Shown here in pieces: positions 31,881 to 40,299 of a DNA stretch of 64,000 nt. The stretch spans positions 186,001-250,000 of the forward strand of contig JBJHAX010000001.1 of assembly GCA_050480705.1 (NCBI GenBank). Direction: 5' to 3'. Both the position numbers and the translations under genes were made by a program. The stretch comes from JBJHAX01 sp050480705. Its GTDB lineage: Bacteria > Actinomycetota > Nitriliruptoria > Nitriliruptorales > Nitriliruptoraceae. Each line of letters opens with the position of its first letter. Positions within the stretch are counted from its first letter, which is position 1. The notes beneath the pieces were generated by a model. The model worked only from the letters and a program-made list of their open reading frames with translations, had not been told where the DNA came from and searched no databases.

Positions 31881-32670
31881 GGCCGCCCCCCGGCGCCTCG
31901 TCGCCGCGGAGCTCGACCCGGTACTCGTAACGCCCGGGGACGAAGGCGAGCTGTGTCCATTCCAGGGGCTGGTTGGCGGCGGTCCAGGTGATCCGGCGGA
32001 TCTGGAGCAGTGCGGTGCCGGTGTCGCAGCCGAGCAGTTCGGCTTCGGCATCACCGGCGAGTACGGGCTGGATCGTCTCGACGCCGCGGTGGGGGATCAG
32101 GTCGGGGGAGGCGTCGGCGAGCAATGCGTACAGCGACCCGCCATCGAGCGTGCCCCGTGCGATGCGCCAGTCATGGGGCCCGAGGACTGCTGCCGGCAAC
32201 CAGGTCTTGGACAGCCCGATCGGATCGTCGTCGCACACAAGCAACCGTTCGAGATAGCGGCAACGCGTGTCGTCGTCGATGCCGAGCTGCTGGCCGACGA
32301 CGGCAGGAGTGTCGACGATTGCAGAATCGATGACCCGGTGCGCAGGCCGGTACCCCTGGCTGCGGAGCAGTTCGCTGAACGAGGTGAGCACCGGGAGGTG
32401 CTGGATCTTCGGCGTCGTGACAAAGGTGCCCTTGCCTTGGATCCGATGGACGAGACCTTCGTTCTGCAGGTCGCCGACAGCCTGGCGGATCGTGGAACGC
32501 GAGACACCGTAGGTCCGCTCGAGCTGTGCTTCGGTCGGGAGGCGGTCGCCGGGATGCAGGCCACGTTCCTCGATCTCGGCCCGCAGCGCTTCGCGCAGCT
32601 GCACGTACAACGGCAGCGCAGCGTGGGCCTCACGGAAGGGGAGTCGCGTCACCGCCGAAGGATTCATCAT
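31873..32670 (-). CDS. GntR-family (UTRA/HutC type) regulator of the microcompartment operon
   Basis: A 265-residue regulator. The winged helix reads PLYVQLREALRAEIEERGLHPGDRLP and TEAQLERTYGVSRSTIRQAVGDLQNEGLV; the second half is a UTRA ligand-binding domain (LPVLTSFSELLRSQGYRP, ending WTQLAFVPGRYEYRVEL). HutC-type relatives sense sugars or sugar phosphates. It is the first gene of the operon and so is likely autoregulated. Start: ATG 32670 or 32667; there is no ribosome site, and the predicted transcript starts only a few bases ahead, so the message may be leaderless. Confidence 0.9.
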   Translation of the reverse strand: MMNPSAVTRLPFREAHAALPLYVQLREALRAEIEERGLHPGDRLPTEAQLERTYGVSRSTIRQAVGDLQNEGLVHRIQGKGTFVTTPKIQHLPVLTSFSELLRSQGYRPAHRVIDSAIVDTPAVVGQQLGIDDDTRCRYLERLLVCDDDPIGLSKTWLPAAVLGPHDWRIARGTLDGGSLYALLADASPDLIPHRGVETIQPVLAGDAEAELLGCDTGTALLQIRRITWTAANQPLEWTQLAFVPGRYEYRVELRGDEAPGGGHE

Positions 32671-32708
32671 GATGACATCATCATTCCGTGCCGGCTGCAC
32701 GTTGTCAA
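32669..32708 (-). promoter_or_regulatory. Predicted promoter and operator of the microcompartment operon
   Basis: On the minus strand a perfect TTGACA (32703-32708) is followed after 17 bases by AATGAT (32680-32685). The inverted repeat ATGATG-A-CATCAT (32669-32681, plus-strand reading) overlaps the -10 box, the expected transcript start and the first base pairs of the ATG. A repressor bound there would block the whole operon; the adjacent GntR protein is the obvious candidate. Confidence 0.55.
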
Positions 32709-32754
32709 CCGTTGTGGGTCTTCGTCGGCCGACGGTGCGCGTCGGTGCGGCCGC

Positions 32755-32788
32755 TACGATCGCTGCAGGGCCGGCCGAGTGCCGGCCC
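32755..32788 (+). promoter_or_regulatory. Predicted glyQS -10 box and 5' stem-loop
   Basis: TACGAT (32755-32760) is a good actinobacterial -10 box. At the predicted transcript start, GGGCCGGC (32768-32775) pairs perfectly with GCCGGCCC (32781-32788) across a 5-base loop. No T-box motif is present in the leader. The arrangement mirrors that of proS. Confidence 0.42.
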
Positions 32789-32842
32789 GTGTCGCGCAGC
32801 CCGACGCGATACGACAAGGGACATCGACCAAGCGAGTCCGAC

Positions 32843-34255
32843 GTGAGCGAGGATCCGGTTCCCAAGCAGTCGGCCACCGGGGACGCAGCGGCGATGCCTT
32901 CGGTCGAGGCCGAGCTCGCCACCATCGTGGATCTGTGCCGCAAGCGCGGCATCATCTTCCCGTCCTCGGAGATCTACGGCGGCTTCCGCTCCACCTGGGA
33001 CTACGGACCGCTCGGCGTCGAGCTCAAGGAGAACGTCAAGCGGCAGTGGTGGCGTTCGATGGTCCAGCTGCGCGAGGACGTCGTCGGTCTCGATGCCTCG
33101 ATCCTGATGCACCCCAAGGTGTGGGAGGCCTCGGGTCACCTCGCCAACTTCTCCGACCCCCTCGTCGAATGCGCGTCCTGCCACCGCCGCGAGCGCGCCG
33201 ATCATCTGCTCGAGGCCAGCGACGCCGAGACACTCGACGAGGTGGCATGCCCCTCCTGCGGCGGCGAGCTCGGTGAACCGCGCAGCTTCAACCTGATGTT
33301 CAAGACCTTCGCTGGCCCCGTCGAAGACGATGCGAACGTCGTGTGGCTCAGGCCCGAAACCGCCCAGGGCATGTTCGTCGACTTCGCGACGATCCAGCGG
33401 ACCAACCGCATGAAGCTGCCGTTCGGCATCGCCCAGATGGGCAAGTCGTTTCGCAACGAGATCACACCGGGCAACTTCGTGTTCCGCACGCGCGAGTTCG
33501 AGCAGATGGAGATGGAGTACTTCGTCGAACCCGGCACCGACGAGGAATGGCACCAGTACTGGATCGACGCGCGTCTCGACTGGTACACCGACCTGGGGCT
33601 GCGGCGGGAGAACCTGCGCATCCGTGAACACGGTCCCGATGAGATGTCGCACTACTCGAAGCGCACTGTGGACATCGAGTACTTCTTCCCGGACGCATCG
33701 ATGGGCTGGTCGGAACTCGAAGGGCTCGCCAACCGCACCGACTTCGACCTCAAGGCACACCAGGAGGTCTCGGGACAGGACCTGACCTACTACGACCAGG
33801 CGAGCGACCGGCGCTTCCACCCCTACGTGATCGAGCCGGCAGCGGGGGCCACGCGAGCAACACTCGCGTTCCTGTTCGACGCCTACCGGATCGAACAGGC
33901 CCCCGACGCCGACGGTGAGATGCGCGAGCGCATCGTGCTCCGCCTCGACCCGCGGCTCGCTCCCTACAAGGTCGCGGTCCTGCCGCTGTCGAAGAAGGAG
34001 TCCCTGACGCCTCTGGCGCGCGAGGTGTTCGACGCGCTCAAGGTGCGGTGGATGTGCGAGTACGACGAGACCCAGTCGATCGGCCGCCGGTACCGCCGCC
34101 AAGACGAGATCGGTACGCCCTTGTGCGTGACCGTCGACTTCGACTCGCTCGAGGACCGTGCGGTGACCGTGCGCGACCGCGACACGATGCAGCAGCAGCG
34201 GGTGCCGATCGACGGCCTCGTCGACCATCTGGCCGAGCGTCTGCCGGGCTGCTGA
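32843..34255 (+). CDS. glyQS: Glycyl-tRNA synthetase, single-chain (eukaryote-like) type
   Basis: A 470-residue homodimeric class II glycyl-tRNA synthetase. It has KRGIIFPSSEIYGGFRSTWDYGPLG near the start, a small zinc insert (CASCHRRER, then CPSCGGELGEPRSFNLMFKT), motif 2-like LRPETAQGMFVDF and GIAQMGKSFRNEITPGNFVFRTREF, motif 3 in VIEPAAGATRATLAFLFDAY, and the anticodon domain at the end. GTG 32843 has a weak ribosome site; ATG 32894 is a shorter alternative (453 residues). It is divergent from the microcompartment operon with no evident functional link. Confidence 0.95.
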   Translation: MSEDPVPKQSATGDAAAMPSVEAELATIVDLCRKRGIIFPSSEIYGGFRSTWDYGPLGVELKENVKRQWWRSMVQLREDVVGLDASILMHPKVWEASGHLANFSDPLVECASCHRRERADHLLEASDAETLDEVACPSCGGELGEPRSFNLMFKTFAGPVEDDANVVWLRPETAQGMFVDFATIQRTNRMKLPFGIAQMGKSFRNEITPGNFVFRTREFEQMEMEYFVEPGTDEEWHQYWIDARLDWYTDLGLRRENLRIREHGPDEMSHYSKRTVDIEYFFPDASMGWSELEGLANRTDFDLKAHQEVSGQDLTYYDQASDRRFHPYVIEPAAGATRATLAFLFDAYRIEQAPDADGEMRERIVLRLDPRLAPYKVAVLPLSKKESLTPLAREVFDALKVRWMCEYDETQSIGRRYRRQDEIGTPLCVTVDFDSLEDRAVTVRDRDTMQQQRVPIDGLVDHLAERLPGC

Positions 34256-34283
34256 CACCCGCGCCGCGCTTCGAGTGCTGTGC

Positions 34284-34607
34284 TCAGTACGGGGGGTGGC
34301 CCGCCCATGGGTCACCGCGCGGACCTTCGTGCTCGATACCGCGGTCGGCCACGACGACGCGCATGTCGGAGGCGACACTGCCGAGGCGTGCGCTCAGACC
34401 AGCGACCGCACGCGCGAGCAGGGCGACCCCCATCAGCGATGCCCCAACCGCGAAGGTGATGACCCACAGGATGATGGCGAACGCGAGGTCGCCATCGCGC
34501 AGCACCAGGGTGCCTGCGGCCACCCCGGCGAGCCCGGCCGCATAGGCCATGATCGTGCAGGCGCGCGCGGCGCTGCGCAACTCACGGACTGACGGTTCGT
34601 CCTCCAT
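34284..34607 (-). CDS. Small membrane protein of unknown function
   Basis: A 107-residue protein. An acidic N-terminus (MEDEPSVRELRSAA) is followed by two or three hydrophobic helices (TIMAYAAGLAGVAAGTLVL, AFAIILWVITFAVGASLMGVALLA) and a polar tail ending in Pro/Tyr. It resembles the many short actinobacterial two- or three-helix proteins with no assigned role. The ATG at 34607 has a GGAAG nearby. It lies between glyQS (convergent) and the M61 peptidase gene, and is probably transcribed from within or after the peptidase gene. Confidence 0.6.
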   Translation of the reverse strand: MEDEPSVRELRSAARACTIMAYAAGLAGVAAGTLVLRDGDLAFAIILWVITFAVGASLMGVALLARAVAGLSARLGSVASDMRVVVADRGIEHEGPRGDPWAGHPPY

Positions 34608-34648
34608 GCTTCCATGGTGCCTGACTCGTGCCGATCGCGCCGCGGTGA

Positions 34649-36406
34649 TCATTGCAGGGCGTCGAGGTCGTGTCCGGTCCAGCGCAGGAAATTGCCGCGC
34701 GCGCGGTCGTCGGCGTCCGGTACGGCGACCAGGCGCGTCGCAGGACGCGCCGGTCCGAGCGTGACGTTGCGGGTCAGCACCCGGGGGCCGCGCACGACGG
34801 TCACCTCGATCGTCACGCCGGGCCGGCGTAGGCGCAGCGCGCCCTGCACCTCGCCCGGGCCGACGGTCGTGCCGTCGATCGCGATGATTCGGTCACCACC
34901 GGTAAGCCCTGCCCGCCACGCCGGCCGGTGACGCAGCACGGTGGCAAGCATCACACCTCGCTCGTCCTCGACGATCTCGACACCGAGATCCGGCAACGGG
35001 GGATCGTGCGTAGGGGTCTCGGCTAGGCCCACGCTCGCGAGCAGGCGGGAGTCGATGTCGGGAAGGTTGGGTCGCGCGACACGCCCGTCGATGAGTGCCG
35101 CGAGGTCGTCGCCGCCGACGTGCGCGATCGCGGCGAGGACGTCGTCTTCGGTGTAGCCGGCGGGCGCCGTCGCGTGGCGTCGCCAGAGGTGGCGCAGGAC
35201 GTCATCGAGCCCGTCGCCACCGGGGTTCTGGGCGCGCAGACGCAGGTCGAGTTCGAACGCCACCATGGCGCCGTGGCTGTAGTAGTCGATCCCGGCGTTC
35301 GGGCTGTTCTCGTCACGGACGTAGTGCTTCACCCATGCTTCCCGCGACGCCTGCCGCAGACCCTGGAACCGATGCCCGGGCGTGTCGCGCACGCGCCGCA
35401 TCGTGTCACCAAGGTGATCCAGGAACCGCCGCGGCTCCCACACGCCGGCCCGCAGTGGGACAAGTTCGTCGTAGTACGAGGTCCACCCTTCAGCGACCCA
35501 CAACGACGCAGTGGGTGTCGGCCGTTCGAAATCTGGACGGACGAGTTCCGCGGGGACCAGCCGCTTGGCGTTCCACAGGTGCAGGTACTCGTGGGCGACC
35601 AACGAATGGAATCGTGCGGTGAGGTCGGGGTCCGCGAAGGTACGCACCGGCACCTGAAGGACCGCGCCGTCGCGGTGCTCCAGGCCGCCGCCACCCCGGT
35701 CCCACGCCGTGCACAGCACGGTGTAGCGCTCGATCGGCAGTTCCCCCTCGAACAGTGCCACGGCGACGTCACCGATCGCCGCCGCTGCGCGCGCGACGGC
35801 ATCGAGATCGGGGGCCGGGCCGTGACCGGCCCACACGAACGTGTGCGGCACTCCACTGACCTCGTAGTCGACGCTCGGCAACTGGCCGACTTCGAAGGCG
35901 CTGTCGATCAGGTGGTCGAGGTCGTCGGCACGGAACGTTTCGTGATCGTCCGATGGCAACAGCGACCACACTCGATGCGACGGTGGCGATGGCCGCACGC
36001 GCACGACGTGCTCGCGTTCGCGTGCGGCATCGACGTAGGGAAACGTGGCTGCAGCCACGAGCAGCGCGTGATGGTCATCGACATGGTTGGTGCGCACGGA
36101 CAGATCGTTGGCGTACAGCTCGAGGTTGACGTCGGCTGGACCGCTGGCGTTACCCGTGAGGCGCCACGCGCCGGGGCCGTCGGCATCGAGGGTCACCGGC
36201 GATCCCGACGCGTCGCTCGCTTCGATCCACTGGACGTGATGGACGTAGTCGCGGATCACGTAGCTGCCCGGTGTCCAGGCGGGCATCACGATGCGTGCGT
36301 CGTCCGCAAGATCGGCAGGGATGCGCATCGACACACGCACCAGATGGTGCAGACGGTCGCTGAGATCGACGTCGTAGACGATCGGGTCGTGCGCCAGGGC
36401 CGACAC
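34649..36406 (-). CDS. M61-family metallopeptidase with C-terminal PDZ domain
   Basis: A 585-residue peptidase of the glycyl aminopeptidase family. The N-terminal beta domain contains MPAWTPGSYVIRDYVHHV, typical of M61. The zinc site is His272-Glu273-His276 in AHEYLHLWNAKR with Glu306 in WVAEGWTSYYDE. A PDZ domain lies near residues 480-560 (AGLTGGDRIIAIDGTTV). No signal peptide is seen, so it appears cytoplasmic. The GTG at 36406 is used because nothing upstream fits the family; its ribosome site is poor. Relatives remove N-terminal Gly or acidic residues. Confidence 0.9.
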   Translation of the reverse strand: MSALAHDPIVYDVDLSDRLHHLVRVSMRIPADLADDARIVMPAWTPGSYVIRDYVHHVQWIEASDASGSPVTLDADGPGAWRLTGNASGPADVNLELYANDLSVRTNHVDDHHALLVAAATFPYVDAAREREHVVRVRPSPPSHRVWSLLPSDDHETFRADDLDHLIDSAFEVGQLPSVDYEVSGVPHTFVWAGHGPAPDLDAVARAAAAIGDVAVALFEGELPIERYTVLCTAWDRGGGGLEHRDGAVLQVPVRTFADPDLTARFHSLVAHEYLHLWNAKRLVPAELVRPDFERPTPTASLWVAEGWTSYYDELVPLRAGVWEPRRFLDHLGDTMRRVRDTPGHRFQGLRQASREAWVKHYVRDENSPNAGIDYYSHGAMVAFELDLRLRAQNPGGDGLDDVLRHLWRRHATAPAGYTEDDVLAAIAHVGGDDLAALIDGRVARPNLPDIDSRLLASVGLAETPTHDPPLPDLGVEIVEDERGVMLATVLRHRPAWRAGLTGGDRIIAIDGTTVGPGEVQGALRLRRPGVTIEVTVVRGPRVLTRNVTLGPARPATRLVAVPDADDRARGNFLRWTGHDLDALQ

Positions 36407-36552
36407 TCCTGTCAGTTTGGGCGCTGGAATGTAGCCAGCGGACCCCGATGCGCACCTTTCGGCACGGCTGGGCAGTGGACGGCCGGCCTCGTCGCTATCG
36501 TCCCATGGGACCGATCCACCCAACCCCGACACCGACGCCGACGAGGCCACCG

Positions 36553-36987
36553 ATGAGCGACCTGCCGATGAGTGATCGTCACGAGACCGTGCTGGGGCCT
36601 CCCGCTCAGGAGACGATCGAAGCGCTGGGCAGGGCGCTGGACACTCCCGACACCGAGCGTCGCGCTGCGGTTGCGGCCGTCGTGGCCAACAATCCGACCC
36701 TGCTCGACGGATGGGCCGCACTCGCCGGGCTCGCACATGAACCCTTGGAGCGGTACGCGTACGCGCGCGTCGGCTACCACCGTGGACTCGACGCGCTGCG
36801 CGCAGCCGGATGGGGTGGGCGCGGCTACGTGCGCTGGTCCGAGCCGACCAACCGAGGCGTGCTGCGCTGCTTCGCGCACCTGCGATCGGCTGCGGCCGAG
36901 ATCGGCGAACTCGAGGAAGTCGATCGGCTCACCGCCTTCCTGCACGACCTCGACCCGGACTGGGACGACGCCAACGTCGCGGTCTGA
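36553..36987 (+). CDS. DUF3151 family protein
   Basis: A 144-residue actinobacterial protein of unknown function. The core has a helical, TPR-like feel: AAVAAVVANNPTLLDGWAAL, AYARVGYHRGLDALRAAGWGGRGYVRW and NRGVLRCFAHLRSAA. Length and the GWxGxGxVxW-like phrase match the DUF3151 family. The ATG at 36553 is used; an in-frame ATG at 36505 would add a proline/threonine-rich leader. It is followed 14 bases later by dnaG, so the two are probably cotranscribed. Confidence 0.85.
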   Translation: MSDLPMSDRHETVLGPPAQETIEALGRALDTPDTERRAAVAAVVANNPTLLDGWAALAGLAHEPLERYAYARVGYHRGLDALRAAGWGGRGYVRWSEPTNRGVLRCFAHLRSAAAEIGELEEVDRLTAFLHDLDPDWDDANVAV

Positions 36988-37001
36988 CCCGGAGCACCCG
37001 C

Positions 37002-38861
37002 GTGGCCGGACGCATCCTCAAGGACGACATCGAGACGCTGCGCCGTCAGGCCGACATCGTCGTCGTCGCGGGTGACTACACGACGCTTCGCCGCGCCGGA
37101 AAGTCCTTCAAGGGCCTGTGCCCGTTCCACACCGAACGCACGCCGTCGTTCACCGTCGCCCAGGACAACAACGTCTACCACTGCTTCGGCTGCGGGGCGT
37201 CGGGCGACATCTACGACTTCCTGATGCGTATCGAAGGTCTCGAGTTCCCCGAGGCGGTCGAATCGCTTGCCCGGCGTGTCGGCTTCACACTGAGGTACGA
37301 GGAACTCTCGGCTCGTGAACGCCAGCGTGTCGGAGAACGCTCCCGGCTCGTCGACGTCACCCGTGCGGCGTGCGAGTTCTTCCGGGCGCGGTTGCTCGGC
37401 GACGAGGGCGAGCCCGCGCGGCGCTATCTGCGAGAACGCGGATTCGGCCGCGACGACGCCGATCGCTTCGAACTGGGATTCGCGCCCAACGCCTGGTCAG
37501 CGCTCGCTGACGATTTGTCGGCGTCGGGACACGCCCTCGATGACCTGGTCACCGTCGGCCTCGTGGTGCGCGGCGACGGGGGACGTGTCCGCGACCGCTT
37601 CCGCGGCCGTCTCATCTTCCCCATCGAGGACGCCAGCGGTGACGTCATCGGTTTCGGGGGCCGGGTCGTCCCTGGACTCGACTACGGCGACTTCGATCCG
37701 CCCAAGTACCTCAACTCGCCCGAAACCCCGCTGTATCACAAGTCGCGGGTGCTCTACGGGCTCCGGGCGGCCCGCTCCGAAATCGTTCGTACCGACACCG
37801 TGCTCGTCTGCGAGGGCTACACCGACGTGCTCGCGTTGCACCAGGCCGGCATGACCAACGCCGTGGCGACCTGTGGAACGGCGGTGGGCGACGAGCACCT
37901 TCGCTCGGTGGCGCGCTACGCGCGCCGCGTCGTGCTCGCCTTCGACGCCGACGACGCGGGCGTCAAGGCGGCTGAGCGGGCCTGGGAAGCGGCGCGGTCC
38001 CACCACGCGCACGGAGGTGGACTGCTCGACCTGCGCGTGCTGGCACTCGCCGACGGTGCGGATCCCGCCGATCTCGTCCGCCAACACGGACCCGACGACC
38101 TGCGTCATCTCGTCGAGCGTGCCGAGCCGGTCGTTCCCTACGTGGTGGCGCACCGGCTGCGTGACGCCGATCTCGCGACAGAAGGGGGCCGGACCGACGC
38201 GTTGCGCGCCGCACTCGACGTCGTCGGGCGTGAGCCCGACCTCGACCTGCGCCGTGACTGGGCGCGTTCACAGATCGCCGAACGCATCGGCATCTCGTAT
38301 GACTTCGTGGCGCGCACGGCCGAGCGCATGGGAATCGAACTCGATGCGCACGAGGGGGTCGCGACGAACCCGGAGCGGGCAACGCCCAGCGCGCCGTCGC
38401 GTCCCGAACGCACCCGTGCGGCCCGCGAGCGCTCGGTGCTGCGCATAGCCGTACAGCACCCCGAGCTGCTGCCCGAGGAGTGGTTCGAACTCACCGAGGA
38501 GCACTTCACCCACCCGCGGGCCCGTGCCGTGTGGCGTGCACTGGATGCAGCCGGCGGTGTCGGCGTCGATCTCGCGGTCGTGCTCGACCACGCGCACGAC
38601 GACGACGACCGCGCACTCATCCGGGCATTGTCACTGGAGGACGACGCGTTGGTCGGTGATGACCGGGAGGTGGTACGCGACGTCGCCCAGGAGCAGGTCC
38701 GGCGCGTTCTCGCGGATCAGCTCGAAACACAGGAACGTGCCTTGCGCGACGAGCTCACATCCCTGCACCACGCGCGTGACGCAGAACGGGTGCGTGACCT
38801 GCAACAGCGGCTGCTCGAACTCCAGCGGCGCCGCCGCGAATTGGTCGCAGTCCTGGGCTGA
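37002..38861 (+). CDS. dnaG: DNA primase
   Basis: A 619-residue primase that lays RNA primers in replication. The zinc domain is CPFHTERTPSFTV with CFGCGASGDIYDF (CHC2 type). The TOPRIM core has VLVCEGYTDVLALHQAGMTNAVATCGTAV and RVVLAFDADDAGVKAAER; the helicase-binding C-terminal domain follows after a proline-rich linker (TPSAPSRPERT). GTG 37002 has GGAG 8 bases ahead. It directly precedes rpoD, a gene order reminiscent of the macromolecular synthesis operon, though rpsU is absent. Confidence 0.95.
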   Translation: MAGRILKDDIETLRRQADIVVVAGDYTTLRRAGKSFKGLCPFHTERTPSFTVAQDNNVYHCFGCGASGDIYDFLMRIEGLEFPEAVESLARRVGFTLRYEELSARERQRVGERSRLVDVTRAACEFFRARLLGDEGEPARRYLRERGFGRDDADRFELGFAPNAWSALADDLSASGHALDDLVTVGLVVRGDGGRVRDRFRGRLIFPIEDASGDVIGFGGRVVPGLDYGDFDPPKYLNSPETPLYHKSRVLYGLRAARSEIVRTDTVLVCEGYTDVLALHQAGMTNAVATCGTAVGDEHLRSVARYARRVVLAFDADDAGVKAAERAWEAARSHHAHGGGLLDLRVLALADGADPADLVRQHGPDDLRHLVERAEPVVPYVVAHRLRDADLATEGGRTDALRAALDVVGREPDLDLRRDWARSQIAERIGISYDFVARTAERMGIELDAHEGVATNPERATPSAPSRPERTRAARERSVLRIAVQHPELLPEEWFELTEEHFTHPRARAVWRALDAAGGVGVDLAVVLDHAHDDDDRALIRALSLEDDALVGDDREVVRDVAQEQVRRVLADQLETQERALRDELTSLHHARDAERVRDLQQRLLELQRRRRELVAVLG

Positions 38862-38867
38862 GCGACC

Positions 38868-38873
38868 TACGAT
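38868..38873 (+). promoter_or_regulatory. Predicted -10 box of rpoD
   Basis: TACGAT stands 72 bases ahead of the rpoD start codon, in the dnaG-rpoD gap. The sequence matches the -10 boxes seen before other genes in this window. No clear -35 is visible. Confidence 0.35.
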
Positions 38874-38945
38874 CTCCTGCGCCAACGATCGCGTGCGTAC
38901 CTGCCGTACGCCCGTGACGTCGAGCGTGCCGGCGAGGAGACGCCG

Positions 38946-40130
38946 ATGGCCGCCCGGAGCGTGTCGACGGGGTCTGCCAACGTTGTCCATATGGCCGCAC
39001 GTGACGCGGTTGTGCATGCCCCCGAGATCGTCGGACTCGTCGACTACGGCATCGAACGAGGTTTTGTCACGGCCTCGGAGACCCTTGCGGCTCTTGAAGC
39101 GGCAGGATTCGGCGACGCCGAGCACGCCCTGGTCACCGCCCAGCTTCGTCGGTCGAACGTCGCTGTGGTCGACGACCGTGAGGATCGTGCCGCGGACAGC
39201 ACAGGACGAGGGGATCCGGCTGCGGCCGATGCCGTGCGCGTCTACTTGAACGAGATCGGGCGTGTCGACCTGCTCACCGCACAACAAGAGGTCGATCTCG
39301 CCAAACGTGTCGATGCGGGTGCAGCAGCCGCGATGGTCTTGGATTCCTCACTCGAACTCGACCCACAGCGGCGCGGACGCCTGCGCGTGATCGAACGGCT
39401 CGGGTGTGATGCGAAACGGTCGATGATCGAGGCGAATCTGCGTCTGGTCGTCTCGATCGCCAAGCGATACGTGCGGCGAGGTCTCCTGCTGGCCGACCTC
39501 ATCCAGGAAGGCAATCTCGGGTTGATGCGCGCGGTGGACAAGTTCGACTACCGCCGCGGCTACAAGTTCTCCACGTACGCGACGTGGTGGATCCGCCAGA
39601 TGATCAGCCGCTCGATCGCCGACCAGTCACGAACGATCCGCATTCCCGTCCACCTCGTCGAGACGATGAACAAGATCCGTCGCACTGAACGCGCTCTGCT
39701 GCAGCGACTCGGGCGGGAACCGACGATCCAGGAAGTCGCGCACGCCGTCGAACTGCCGGTGGAGCGACTCGAGGAGTTCCGCCGTCTTGCGGTTGATCCG
39801 GCGTCGCTCGATGCCCCCGTCGGTGAGGACGGCGACGCGTCGATGGGCGAGTTGATCGAGGACCCCTCCGCGCCGGTCCCCGTCGAGGTTGCTGCGGACA
39901 TCCTTCTGCGCGACCACGTCACCTCCGTGCTCGGTGAACTCGCTCCACGCGAACGCACCGTCATCGAGCAGCGATTCGGTCTGCGTGGCGGTCAGCCACT
40001 CACTCTCGAACAAGTCGGGGCGGAACTGGGGCTCACGCGGGAACGCATACGCCAGATCGAGGCGCGAGCCCTCGCGAAACTGCGGCACCCCGCCTACGCC
40101 GACGCCCTCGAGGACTACCTGCGCGCCTGA
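38946..40130 (+). CDS. rpoD: RNA polymerase sigma factor, RpoD/SigA-type
   Basis: A 394-residue sigma-70 factor. The first 90 residues are a divergent 1.1-like region. Region 1.2 is DAVRVYLNEIGRVDLLTAQQE, region 2 is IEANLRLVVSIAKRYVRRGLLLADLIQEGNLGL and AVDKFDYRRGYKFSTYATWWIRQ, region 3 begins RIPVHLVETMNKI, and region 4 is LAPRERTVIEQRFGLRGG with LTRERIRQIEARALAKLRHP. These match primary or primary-like sigma factors. Its place after dnaG favours the principal factor, but actinobacteria often carry SigB-like copies, so 'primary' is not certain. Confidence 0.93.
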   Translation: MAARSVSTGSANVVHMAARDAVVHAPEIVGLVDYGIERGFVTASETLAALEAAGFGDAEHALVTAQLRRSNVAVVDDREDRAADSTGRGDPAAADAVRVYLNEIGRVDLLTAQQEVDLAKRVDAGAAAAMVLDSSLELDPQRRGRLRVIERLGCDAKRSMIEANLRLVVSIAKRYVRRGLLLADLIQEGNLGLMRAVDKFDYRRGYKFSTYATWWIRQMISRSIADQSRTIRIPVHLVETMNKIRRTERALLQRLGREPTIQEVAHAVELPVERLEEFRRLAVDPASLDAPVGEDGDASMGELIEDPSAPVPVEVAADILLRDHVTSVLGELAPRERTVIEQRFGLRGGQPLTLEQVGAELGLTRERIRQIEARALAKLRHPAYADALEDYLRA

Positions 40131-40299
40131 GGCGCGTGTGCGCGCGTGCACTCGCGGCGGCAGGTGGAGAGTGCCGGCTGTCGGAGTCGGCCATGATCGT
40201 TGTCACACCCCTCGCGTACGGTGAATGAACAACAGGCGATCCTGCCGGTGAGCTTCCTGGCGAGCCTGGCCCCGCGACGAGCCGTGGGAGGTGTGCACG

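Noticed and set aside
26345..32670. Ethanolamine, propanediol or glycyl-radical type microcompartment
   Set aside because: No ammonia lyase, diol dehydratase or glycyl-radical enzyme is present; deoC and rpiB define the content.
32761..32842. T-box riboswitch ahead of glyQS
   Set aside because: No T-box sequence (UGGNACCGCG-like) and no specifier-loop/antiterminator structure; only one simple hairpin.
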